Shown here in pieces: positions 7,190-15,570 of a DNA stretch of 64,000 nt; positions within the stretch are counted from its first letter, which is position 1; every line of letters begins with the position of its first letter. The stretch covers positions 95,719 to 159,718 of the forward strand of contig JAGOAO010000003.1 of NCBI GenBank assembly GCA_017983845.1, given 5' to 3'. This DNA is from Sediminibacterium sp. (GTDB lineage Bacteria > Bacteroidota > Bacteroidia > Chitinophagales > Chitinophagaceae). Under the pieces are notes generated by a model, which saw nothing but the letters and a program-made list of their open reading frames with translations, had not been told where the DNA came from and made no database searches. Both the position numbers and the translations under genes were made by a program.

Positions 7190-9088
7190 TTAATAATGCC
7201 AACGAACAAAGGCCTCCATTGCAGCGTATTTGGTTAAACCAAGGTTCGCATACAAATTAGCTGTATTGGCGTTTCGAATTTCGGCTCTTTGCCAGAATTC
7301 TCTCGAATCGGTGCCTTGGAATGGTACACTGTCTTTTTGAGACTGATGAATGAAGATACCAAAGCGTTTTTTCATCACTTGGTCTGGGCTCATAGGAACG
7401 GCCATTTCAATTTCAGAAATATCCCATTCTTGCCAAGCACCTTTGTACAACCAAACCCAACAATCTTTCACCCAAGTATCACCAGCAGCTTTCAATCGAC
7501 GCATGCTCTCAAAAACTACATCAAGGCAAACTTTATGGGTGCCATGTGGATCGGCTAAATCGCCTGCGCAATACACTTGATGCGGTTGAATCTTACGTAA
7601 TAAAGCCATGGTGATTTCAATGTCTGCTTCGCTCATTGGTTTTTTATCAATCATGCCTGTTTCATAAAAAGGCAGATTCATGAAATGGTAATTATCTTCT
7701 GCAATGCCTACATATCTACAAGTGGCTTTGGCTTCACATCTTCTAATTAAACCTTTAATAGCTCTAATTTCAGGACTATCTAAATGATTGGTTTCTTTAC
7801 TCGCTAAGTAGGCTCTAGCATTGGTTAGGATCTCCTGACTCTTTTTATTGTCAATGCCAAATAGGTCTTCAAAACCGACAGCAAAATCTAAAAATCTAGT
7901 TACAAATTCATCTGTAACAGCAATGTTTCCACTTGTTTGATACGCAACATGTACATCGTGTCCTTGATCGTGTAAACGCATGAAAGTGCCACCCATGCTG
8001 ATGATATCGTCGTCTGGGTGTGGAGAGAAAATTAATACTTTCTTACTATGTGGTTCGCTGCGTTCAGGATGCGCAGGAATGACTGCGTTGGGTTTACCAC
8101 CAGGCCATCCTGTGATAGAATCACGCAACATATAAAACACTTGCAAATTGATGTCGTATACCGATTCTTTAATCACCAATAAATCGGATAAACTATTCTC
8201 TTTATAATCATCTGCTGTTAAACTAAGTACTGTTTTGTTTAATTTTAAAGCCAAACCAATCACCGCTTTTTTAATCATCTGTGGTGTCCAATCATTGGCA
8301 CCTGTAAGCCATGGTGATTTATGTCTTGTCAATTCTGTTGCAGCCAATTCATCAATGACAAATGTACAGTCGTCATGATTTTGTAAAACACTTGCTGGTA
8401 ATTGCTCAGTCACATCACCTTCAACTGCTTTAGCAACAATCTCTGCCTTGTTTCCCCAAGCAAGTAAAACAATTTTCTTTGCTTTCATAATGCTGCTGAT
8501 ACCCACTGTGATAGCTAGTTTTGGCACTTTGTTTAAATCATGCCATTCATATACATTAGCCATTCTAGTTAATTGATCCAAATGGATGACTCTTGTTTTG
8601 GAATGAAAACTAGAACCCGGTTCGTTAAATCCAATATGTCCATTTTTACCAATGCCTAAAATTTGTAAATCAATCCCACCTAATTTTTCAATGGTTTGCT
8701 CATAAGCAACACATTTTTCTTTTAATTCATCCTTGCTCCATTCTGCATTTGGTAAATGAATATTGGCAGCATCTATATCAATATGATTGAATAAATGACG
8801 ATGCATAAAACTCCAATAACTTTGGTAGGCATCTCTAGGGATAGGGTAATATTCGTCTAAATTAACGGTGACCACATTCTTGAAACTCAATCCTTCTTCC
8901 TTGTGTAATCTTACTAATTCTTTATACAACAAAATAGGGGTTGCGCCTGTAGCCATACCCAACACACAAGGTAAACCTTGTGCTTGTTTTTCTTTAATTA
9001 ATTGAGCAATTTGTGCTGCAACTGCATTCGATCCAGAAGCAACATCTTTGTAAATTTTGACTGGAATTTTTTCAAATGATTCTAGCAT
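7190..9088 (-). CDS. nagB: Glucosamine-6-phosphate deaminase fused to a PIG-L deacetylase-like domain
   Basis: 632 residues, more than twice the usual NagB length. Residues 1 to about 265 are a NagB domain (GMATGATP at 44-51, NLDEYYP near 76, NGHIGFNEP at 149-157) that turns glucosamine-6-phosphate into fructose-6-phosphate and ammonia. From about 350 there is a PIG-L/LmbE-type domain with the zinc motif SPHPDDD (HPDDD at 357-361) and a later DPHGTH. Fusions of this kind are known in Bacteroidota; what the second domain deacetylates is not established. It lies downstream of pyk but is separated from it by a terminator, so it probably has its own promoter. The product feeds glycolysis beside PfkA. 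Confidence 0.93.
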   Translation of the reverse strand: MLESFEKIPVKIYKDVASGSNAVAAQIAQLIKEKQAQGLPCVLGMATGATPILLYKELVRLHKEEGLSFKNVVTVNLDEYYPIPRDAYQSYWSFMHRHLFNHIDIDAANIHLPNAEWSKDELKEKCVAYEQTIEKLGGIDLQILGIGKNGHIGFNEPGSSFHSKTRVIHLDQLTRMANVYEWHDLNKVPKLAITVGISSIMKAKKIVLLAWGNKAEIVAKAVEGDVTEQLPASVLQNHDDCTFVIDELAATELTRHKSPWLTGANDWTPQMIKKAVIGLALKLNKTVLSLTADDYKENSLSDLLVIKESVYDINLQVFYMLRDSITGWPGGKPNAVIPAHPERSEPHSKKVLIFSPHPDDDIISMGGTFMRLHDQGHDVHVAYQTSGNIAVTDEFVTRFLDFAVGFEDLFGIDNKKSQEILTNARAYLASKETNHLDSPEIRAIKGLIRRCEAKATCRYVGIAEDNYHFMNLPFYETGMIDKKPMSEADIEITMALLRKIQPHQVYCAGDLADPHGTHKVCLDVVFESMRRLKAAGDTWVKDCWVWLYKGAWQEWDISEIEMAVPMSPDQVMKKRFGIFIHQSQKDSVPFQGTDSREFWQRAEIRNANTANLYANLGLTKYAAMEAFVRWHY

Positions 9089-9121
9089 AGTCGTCTATTA
9101 TAAATTGAATATTAAAGTTAT

Positions 9122-9148
9122 AAAAAAGGCCTCAATAATGAGGCCTTT
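9122..9148 (-). terminator. Intrinsic terminator after pyk
   Basis: A perfect 10-bp stem, AAAGGCCTCA with TGAGGCCTTT, and a four-base loop, followed on the minus strand by a T run. It starts four bases beyond the pyk stop codon and separates pyk from nagB. Confidence 0.88.
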
Positions 9149-9151
9149 AGG

Positions 9152-10603
9152 TTAATCAACTTTATTGATCTTAATCATATTTGTTGGTAAGTGTAATTTA
9201 ATTGGGGTACTGCCAGTATTCACCACAATATCTCCTTTATTTACAAAACCTTTGTCTTTTAATACTTGGATTTGATCGGTAATGATCGCATCTAAACTTT
9301 CTTCTTTATCATAGTAGAAAGCCTTTACACCCCAGCTCAATGACAATTGATTCACCAAGCTTTGTTCTTTTGTGAAGATAAACAATGGAGATTTAGGACG
9401 GAAACTACTTAACATGAATGCGGTGTAACCACTTTGTGTCATACCCACCAATGCGTGTGCATTACTATCTTCAGATAATTTAGAAGCATTGTAACAAACT
9501 GCATCACTTAAGAAAGAAGGAGAGTGAGGTTGAGGTTTCAAATCTTCTGAACGGTTGTATTTGTATCCATTTTCTTCTACTTCAGAGATAATCTTACGCA
9601 TTGTTTCTATAACCAATACTGGGAATTGCCCTGTAGCAGTTTCACCACTTAACATCACCGCATCTGCACCTTCAATTACCGCATTGGCAACGTCTGTGAT
9701 TTCAGAACGGTTAGGTTTTACTCTGTCAATCATTGACTCCATCATTTGAGTTGCAACAATAACAGGCTTGGCTCTATGAATACATTTTCTGATCAATTCT
9801 TTTTGGATCAAAGGAATTTTCTCAACTGGCAATTCCACACCTAAGTCACCACGTGCAATCATAATCGCATCACTTGCAATAATGATATCACGGATATTGG
9901 TTAAAGCTTCTGGCATTTCAATTTTAGCGATAATCTTTGATTTGCTTTTGTGCTCATTTAAGATGGCTCTTAACATTTCAATATCAGCTACACGCTTAAC
10001 AAAGCTCAATGCAACCCAGTCTAATTCTTCTTTGATGATAAATGCGGCATCTTCCAAATCTTTTTCTGTCAATGCAGGTAAAGAGATTTTTGTATCAGGT
10101 AAGTTCACGCCTTTTTTAGAAGAGATGATTCCACCTAAAGTTACTTTTACTTTCACATCGCCATTGGATTCTACACTGTGTACCAACACTTCAATTTTTC
10201 CATCATCAATCATGATGGTGTTTCCAACCACCACATCACCAGCAAGGTTAGGGTAGGATACATAGATCTTTTCAAGGGTACCAACGCATTTAGTGTTAGT
10301 GAAAGTAAGGATATCACCTTCTTTTACTTCTAGTCTATTGTTCTCAATTTCACCTACTCTTAATTTAGGACCTTGTAAGTCACCTAATATTGCAACTGAA
10401 CAATTTAATTCTTTGTTGATACCTCTAATATTGTCAATGATTTTCTTTTTGTCTTCATGGCTTCCATGAGAAAAATTTAAACGAAATACATTCACACCTG
10501 CAATCACTAAAGCTTTTAATTGGTCATAAGTTTCGCAAGCTGGACCAACCGTTGCAACGATTTTAGTTTTATGGTGTTTCTGTTTGTAAGTGGACTGACT
10601 CAT
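9152..10603 (-). CDS. pyk: Pyruvate kinase
   Basis: 483 residues. It catalyses the last step of glycolysis, from phosphoenolpyruvate and ADP to pyruvate and ATP. Signatures in order are TKIVATVGPA at the N-terminus, FRLNFSHGSHE (substrate and K+ site), the catalytic-lysine signature IIAKIEMPEAL, MIARGDLGVELP, and VIVATQMMESM. The C-terminal allosteric domain is present in full. The gene lies 36 bases after pfkA and is very likely co-transcribed with it, ending at the hairpin at 9122-9148. Confidence 0.97.
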   Translation of the reverse strand: MSQSTYKQKHHKTKIVATVGPACETYDQLKALVIAGVNVFRLNFSHGSHEDKKKIIDNIRGINKELNCSVAILGDLQGPKLRVGEIENNRLEVKEGDILTFTNTKCVGTLEKIYVSYPNLAGDVVVGNTIMIDDGKIEVLVHSVESNGDVKVKVTLGGIISSKKGVNLPDTKISLPALTEKDLEDAAFIIKEELDWVALSFVKRVADIEMLRAILNEHKSKSKIIAKIEMPEALTNIRDIIIASDAIMIARGDLGVELPVEKIPLIQKELIRKCIHRAKPVIVATQMMESMIDRVKPNRSEITDVANAVIEGADAVMLSGETATGQFPVLVIETMRKIISEVEENGYKYNRSEDLKPQPHSPSFLSDAVCYNASKLSEDSNAHALVGMTQSGYTAFMLSSFRPKSPLFIFTKEQSLVNQLSLSWGVKAFYYDKEESLDAIITDQIQVLKDKGFVNKGDIVVNTGSTPIKLHLPTNMIKINKVD

Positions 10604-10639
10604 TGTTATTATTGGGGTTGTTTTAATTCTATTTATGAT

Positions 10640-11626
10640 TTAGCTAGCTAAGATTTTTACAATCTTTAACCACTCTTCTGAAATTTTTTGTTTTGCTTTT
10701 ACAGCATTGTCTAATGGCGTGTATTTCATCTTATTGTCTTCAATGCCCACCATGACATTATGTTTTCCACCGATCAAGCATTCAACTGCATGGTAACCCA
10801 TTCTGCTTGCGATCAAACGATCTAAACAGGTAGGAGCACCACCTCTTTGAATATGACCTAAAATACAAACACGAATATCTGCATTGGGTAATTTAGATTT
10901 TAAATAATCACCCACTTGATTGCCACCGCCAAATTCATCTCCTTCGGCAACTACAATCAGGTTCACTAACTTTTTGCGCTTTTCTTTTTCTGTCAAATTC
11001 GCAACCAATGCTTCCATATCTGTTTTAGATTCTGGAATCAATATATTTTCTGCACCTGTAGCAATACCACTATGTAAAGCGATATAGCCTGCATCACGTC
11101 CCATGACTTCTACAACGAATAATCTGTCGTGTGCATCTGCAGTATCTCTAATTTTGTCGATGGCTTCAACGGCTGTATTTACAGCAGTATCAAATCCAAT
11201 GGTAAAGTCACTGCCGGCAATATCTTTATCGATTGTTCCTGGTAATCCGATACAAGGAATATCAAATTCGTTGCTAAATTTTTGCGCGCCTTTAAAGCTA
11301 CCATCTCCACCTATGACAACGATACCGTCAATACCTCTTTTTTTAAGATTTTCGTAAGCAATCTTACGTCCAGCAGGTTCAAAAAAATCTTTGCTTCTTG
11401 CCGTTTTTAAAATGGTACCACCTCTTTGAATGATATTGGCAACAGATTTTGAATCCATTTGAAAAATATCATCTTCAATCATCCCATTATAACCTCTAGT
11501 AACCCCAAAAACTTCTAATCCATGATAGATTCCTGTTCTAACAACAGCTCTGATAGCGGCATTCATACCGGGGGCGTCTCCACCAGATGTTAAAACAGCA
11601 ATTTTGTTTACTTTTTTAGTAGACAT
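10640..11626 (-). CDS. pfkA: ATP-dependent 6-phosphofructokinase
   Basis: 328 residues, the standard bacterial length. It phosphorylates fructose-6-phosphate to fructose-1,6-bisphosphate. It contains GGDAPGMNAAIRAV at the N-terminus, IGGDGS, the catalytic loop PGTIDKDI, GRDAGY, and LGHIQRGG. A glycine in GGDGS at the position that separates ATP- from pyrophosphate-dependent enzymes (family knowledge) supports ATP use. It is the first gene of a pfkA-pyk unit. A promoter (11699-11729) and a strong leader inverted repeat (11651-11676) lie upstream. Confidence 0.97.
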   Translation of the reverse strand: MSTKKVNKIAVLTSGGDAPGMNAAIRAVVRTGIYHGLEVFGVTRGYNGMIEDDIFQMDSKSVANIIQRGGTILKTARSKDFFEPAGRKIAYENLKKRGIDGIVVIGGDGSFKGAQKFSNEFDIPCIGLPGTIDKDIAGSDFTIGFDTAVNTAVEAIDKIRDTADAHDRLFVVEVMGRDAGYIALHSGIATGAENILIPESKTDMEALVANLTEKEKRKKLVNLIVVAEGDEFGGGNQVGDYLKSKLPNADIRVCILGHIQRGGAPTCLDRLIASRMGYHAVECLIGGKHNVMVGIEDNKMKYTPLDNAVKAKQKISEEWLKIVKILAS

Positions 11627-11650
11627 GTTGATTCAATTTGTCATTTAATG

Positions 11651-11676
11651 AATTGATTTACAAGAATAAATCAATT
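11651..11676 (-). promoter_or_regulatory. Leader hairpin or operator of pfkA-pyk
   Basis: AATTGATTTA at 11651-11660 and TAAATCAATT at 11667-11676 are perfect 10-bp arms around a 6-base loop. They lie 25-50 bases upstream of the pfkA ATG and just downstream of the predicted transcription start. It could be an mRNA hairpin or a repressor site; the sequence does not tell which. Confidence 0.55.
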
Positions 11677-11698
11677 GGTTACCGAAAGAACGGAGCCC

Positions 11699-11729
11699 CA
11701 AATTTAAACAATTGAAACCAATATTCAAT
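11699..11729 (-). promoter_or_regulatory. Promoter of pfkA-pyk
   Basis: On the minus strand: ATTG (11729-11726), a 19-base spacer, then TAAATTTG (11706-11699). The -7 element matches TAnnTTTG fully and the -33 element keeps TTG. Confidence 0.6.
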
Positions 11730-11793
11730 GTGAACAATAGATATCTGGGTATTTTTCTATTATTTTACAAGCAACTGTTAGTTTATCAGAAAG

Positions 11794-13743
11794 CTATTTG
11801 CTTTCTAACGCAACTAAATCATTGAAAGCCATTTCATATTCCTTATTCATGGAACGAATTAAAGCTTGCTTATCATGATAACTTTTTTCAATGACTTGAA
11901 AAGCGGCAGGATCTGTGTAAGTAGACGGATCGGCCATTTTCAATTCAATCGCTGTTTTTTCCTGATTCAATTGGTTGATATTTTGCTCTAGTTGAGCAAT
12001 TGCTTTTTGTAATTTTTGAATCTGCTTCTGTAATTCTTTGTCAATTGGACCGGTCTTTACTTCAGCAGCAACTGGCTCAACTTTTTTTTCGACAGGTTTA
12101 GGTGTTGGCTTAGCTGTTTCTGGATTGGCTGCTTTTTGCTTGGCCATTCTTTCTTTCCATGCAACCCATTCTGCATAATCACCTTTAAATTCTATAATTT
12201 TTTCGTCTTCAATTTCCCAAATCTTATTCGCAGTTTTAGAAATAAAATAACGATCGTGACTCACTAAGATAATTGAACCATCATATTTAGTCAATGCCTC
12301 TGCCAATAATTCAACAGTAGCCATGTCCAAGTGGTTGGTAGGCTCATCCAGCATCAAGAAGTTAGCTTTGCTAATGATGGTTTTTGTCAAAGCAACTCTG
12401 GCTTTTTCACCTCCGCTTAAGACCTTAATTTTTTTATCAATTTCGTCTCCACCAAATAAGAAACAACCTAATAATGCGCGAAGTTCTAAATCGGTTTTTT
12501 TAGTACCACATTCTTGTACTTCTTGTAAAATGGTATTGTTTAAATTTAAAGACTCTAATTGGTGCTGTGCATAAAAACTTTCATCTACATTATGTCCCCA
12601 AACCCTTTCTCCATCGTAGCTTTCCATGCCTGCAACAATTCTTAAAAGCGTAGATTTACCTTTACCGTTGGCACCAATCAAAGCAATTTTATCGCCTCTT
12701 TCAATCTCTGCAAATGCGTTCTCTAAAATAGTAAGCGTAGGGTAACTTTTACTAATCCCTTTTAAATCAACCAATACTTTTCCAGGTGTTTTATCTACGG
12801 CAAAATTGATTCTGATATTGGGTCTTTCAATTTGTACATCTTCAATCACATCTAATCTGTCCAATCTCTTTTGAATAGACTGAGCCTGTGCAGCTTTAGA
12901 AGCCTTGGCTTTAAATCTTTCTATGAATCTTTCTTGTTGACGAATGTAATCTTGTTGGTTTTCAAATGCCCTTTGTTGGATCTCTACGCGCTGTACTTTC
13001 TCTACTTCATAGTATTCGTAATCGCCCGTATAGAAATTCAATTGTTGTTGGTATACTTCAACAATTTTATTGACCATTTTATTCAAGAAGAATTTATCGT
13101 GACTCACAATCACGACACTGCCTTTATAGTGCAATAAATATTTCTCCAACCATTCGATACTTGGTAAGTCTAAGTGGTTGGTAGGTTCATCCAATAAAAG
13201 TACATCAGGTGCTTGTAAAATCATCTTAGCCAATAAAACACGCATTCTCCAGCCTCCACTAAATTCTTTGTAGGGGCGGTTTAAGTCTTTATTCGTAAAG
13301 CCAAGACCATGTAAAACTTCTTCGGCCTTATGTTCAATATTGTAACCATCTAACACATCAATTTCGTGTAAGGCATCTGTGTATTTAATTAGGATGTCGT
13401 TGTCTTCTGGATTGGCTTCTAGTTCTATCCCAAGGGCTTCAATTTCTTTTTCTAATTCACGCACTCTTTCAAATGCACCCAGTGCTACTTCTGTGATGGT
13501 TTCACTGGTGTCAAAACTCAATAAATCTTGGTGTAAATAACCGATAGTGGTATCTCTTCCTTTTTCAACTGTTCCTTTTGAAGGGGTGTATTGACCTACT
13601 AATAATTTTAATAAAGTCGACTTTCCTGTCCCGTTGTATCCAATTAAGCCAATTCTTTCTCCTGGCTGGATATGCCAAGTTGCATCCGTCACGATCGCTC
13701 TAGCGCCAAACTCAAAAGTCACATTTTGTAATCCTATTAACAT
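11794..13743 (-). CDS. ABC-F family ATP-binding protein
   Basis: 649 residues with two ABC ATPase domains and no membrane segments, which is the ABC-F layout of ribosome-associated translation factors. The first Walker A (GYNGTGKST) is at 35-43 and the first signature is FSGGWRMRVLLAK; the second pair is GANGKGKST and LSGGEKARVALTK. Both Walker B motifs read LLDEPTNHLDL or LMLDEPTNHLDM. An inter-domain linker rich in Q, R and K follows the first domain. The C-terminus is a lysine- and proline-rich linker and a coiled coil. It resembles the YdiF/Uup-like group; antibiotic resistance cannot be inferred. Confidence 0.93.
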   Translation of the reverse strand: MLIGLQNVTFEFGARAIVTDATWHIQPGERIGLIGYNGTGKSTLLKLLVGQYTPSKGTVEKGRDTTIGYLHQDLLSFDTSETITEVALGAFERVRELEKEIEALGIELEANPEDNDILIKYTDALHEIDVLDGYNIEHKAEEVLHGLGFTNKDLNRPYKEFSGGWRMRVLLAKMILQAPDVLLLDEPTNHLDLPSIEWLEKYLLHYKGSVVIVSHDKFFLNKMVNKIVEVYQQQLNFYTGDYEYYEVEKVQRVEIQQRAFENQQDYIRQQERFIERFKAKASKAAQAQSIQKRLDRLDVIEDVQIERPNIRINFAVDKTPGKVLVDLKGISKSYPTLTILENAFAEIERGDKIALIGANGKGKSTLLRIVAGMESYDGERVWGHNVDESFYAQHQLESLNLNNTILQEVQECGTKKTDLELRALLGCFLFGGDEIDKKIKVLSGGEKARVALTKTIISKANFLMLDEPTNHLDMATVELLAEALTKYDGSIILVSHDRYFISKTANKIWEIEDEKIIEFKGDYAEWVAWKERMAKQKAANPETAKPTPKPVEKKVEPVAAEVKTGPIDKELQKQIQKLQKAIAQLEQNINQLNQEKTAIELKMADPSTYTDPAAFQVIEKSYHDKQALIRSMNKEYEMAFNDLVALESK

Positions 13744-13815
13744 ATTATTTCAATTCAGAGCGCAAAGTTACTGCGTTGCAGTGGCTATTTATGCATAAAT
13801 TTGAAAAAAATTGGT

Positions 13816-14367
13816 ATGCGTAGACTGCTTTTTTTCATTTTTATTGCCGCCGTCATGTCTTGTGAAACGGAATCCAACCTGCCAGTAACGCAAATGACGC
13901 CTAAGTTTCAGCAAAGTAGACAGGATGCAGCATTGGATCAAAAAATACAGCCCATTTTGAACCAATACTTTGCAGTGATGGATCATTTAGATGAGAAGGA
14001 CAGTGCCGATTTGAATTTATATGGTATTCGTTTAATTCAACTATCAGATAGTCTAACTCAAATTAAATTATCCCTTGATACAGCAACACAGCATAATGCA
14101 GCGCAAGGATTAATCAATATTCAGTACGAAATAACTGCTATTTTAATGTCAACGAGCCAAGAGGAGCGATTGATGGGGGCTCAAATGTTGAGTTTACATT
14201 TGATTGATTTTTTGGCAACAATCGGCTATCAAAAGCAAACAATATACATCTATTCTGACGCTTCGGATAATCAATGGATTGGGCTCAATAAAAAATCAAA
14301 AAATCCTTATTTAAAGGGGGATAATGAAATCTACCAAGCAAGTCAGGTATTACAGGAGCTAAAATAA
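13816..14367 (+). CDS. Small lipoprotein, possibly DUF3347-like
   Basis: 183 residues from the ATG at 13816; the upstream TTG at 13801 would only lengthen the signal. The N-terminus is a lipoprotein signal with lipobox VMSC. The mature part is mostly helical (IQPILNQYFAVMDHLDEKD) and ends with GLNKKSKNPYLKGDNEIYQ. That layout resembles DUF3347, a periplasmic family often linked to metal efflux, whose members end in a similar NPY-containing segment; the histidine and cysteine ligands of that family are not obvious here. Treat this as a weak match. It diverges from the ABC-F gene and converges with the next gene. Confidence 0.6.
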   Translation: MRRLLFFIFIAAVMSCETESNLPVTQMTPKFQQSRQDAALDQKIQPILNQYFAVMDHLDEKDSADLNLYGIRLIQLSDSLTQIKLSLDTATQHNAAQGLINIQYEITAILMSTSQEERLMGAQMLSLHLIDFLATIGYQKQTIYIYSDASDNQWIGLNKKSKNPYLKGDNEIYQASQVLQELK

Positions 14368-14373
14368 GTTCAA

Positions 14374-15474
14374 TTAGTCGTTTCTAGGGGGTTCATATAC
14401 AATCAATAATTTAGCATTGATTTTATTGGTAGAAGTAATAAAATATTCCTGTCTGCTTTTGCCATCTTTATATAAAAGTAGTGCAGTATTAGGTGGAACT
14501 GTGCCCATATTATGTGCCACAATAATGACTTCATGTTCTCTCATATTCTCTGTAAAATCAAATTCAAGGTGGATGGATTTGTAACTCAATCTTTGTTTAT
14601 TAACCAATAATTGTTTGTTATCATAAACGATCACTGTGTCGTTGTCAATGGTGCCGTTGTCAAACAAATCGATGCTTATTTTTTTGTTATTTGTGACAAT
14701 TTTTTTGACCAATTTATTTTCTCTACCCACCAATACCCAAGGCAAGTTGATGGGTTGATTATGGATGGTATTTTGTTTTGCGTTGTTGGAGGATACATTT
14801 ATATTTTCAACTACGACTTCGTCTGTATCTGTTTCTGATATTGTGTTAGGAGCCATTTTGTCTATTGATTTTTCGGTCAATTGTGTAGACTTTTTTACAA
14901 TGGGATTGCTTTTGTTATTTGTTTTGACTTCTGGGAGATTCACTTTAGCGGTGGAGCTTTGTACCTCATTTATGGATGGCTTCATTCCTGCTTTAGACTT
15001 AATTTCATTTTTGTTTTTCTTATAACTTAAAAGGCTTTGTGCTTTCTCTAAAAAAACTTTTCCGCTACCACAATTTCTAATTCCATTCAATGCGGTGGAC
15101 ATATAACTACCTTCTAAAATTTCATGACCATCTACATTTTTGTAAGTCAAAAAATTGGTCATTAAACAAGCTTCTAAATCACTTGCAATTTTAATTTGGC
15201 CAAAGCTGGTTTCATTAATTTGAACTAGGTTGGTGCTTACACTATGAGTGCCTCGGGCAAAAGCATTGGCGTAAAATTGGTCGGTTTTTTGAGTGATTGT
15301 TTGAGCAGTAATCTGATGACTATTGTTCTCCTTTATATCAATTTGATAGGTATAACTGTTCATCAATGCATCCTCATTGGCTATAAAACTGCCTATCCAT
15401 CTCCCCGTTAAGTTTTGGGCAGTTAAATGAAGTGAAATAACGCAAAAAAATAGGAGTAGGGTTGTCCTTGCCAT
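14374..15474 (-). CDS. Uncharacterised exported protein
   Basis: 366 residues with a clear signal peptide (MARTTLLLFFCVISLHLTAQ). The first 140 residues form a beta-rich domain starting GRWIGSF. Then comes a low-complexity stretch of about 90 residues rich in S, N, K and T. The C-terminal 110 residues form a second beta domain (IDLFDNGTIDNDTVIVYDN, later HEVIIVAHNMGTVPPNTALL). I recognise the C-terminal layout from other Chitinophagaceae exported proteins but know no function for it. It converges with the preceding lipoprotein gene, with only six bases between the stops. Confidence 0.8.
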   Translation of the reverse strand: MARTTLLLFFCVISLHLTAQNLTGRWIGSFIANEDALMNSYTYQIDIKENNSHQITAQTITQKTDQFYANAFARGTHSVSTNLVQINETSFGQIKIASDLEACLMTNFLTYKNVDGHEILEGSYMSTALNGIRNCGSGKVFLEKAQSLLSYKKNKNEIKSKAGMKPSINEVQSSTAKVNLPEVKTNNKSNPIVKKSTQLTEKSIDKMAPNTISETDTDEVVVENINVSSNNAKQNTIHNQPINLPWVLVGRENKLVKKIVTNNKKISIDLFDNGTIDNDTVIVYDNKQLLVNKQRLSYKSIHLEFDFTENMREHEVIIVAHNMGTVPPNTALLLYKDGKSRQEYFITSTNKINAKLLIVYEPPRND

Positions 15475-15570
15475 AGTTTTATTAGAACTTTAAATTTAAG
15501 TATTAATCTAAGTATAAACAAGCATCCTTTTTTTTGTTATCTTTGCCCCCATATATTTATTAGTACAAAC

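Noticed and set aside
9882-10256. A 124-codon frame antisense to pyk
   Set aside because: It is a serine- and isoleucine-rich shadow of the pyruvate kinase gene, with no promoter or family match.
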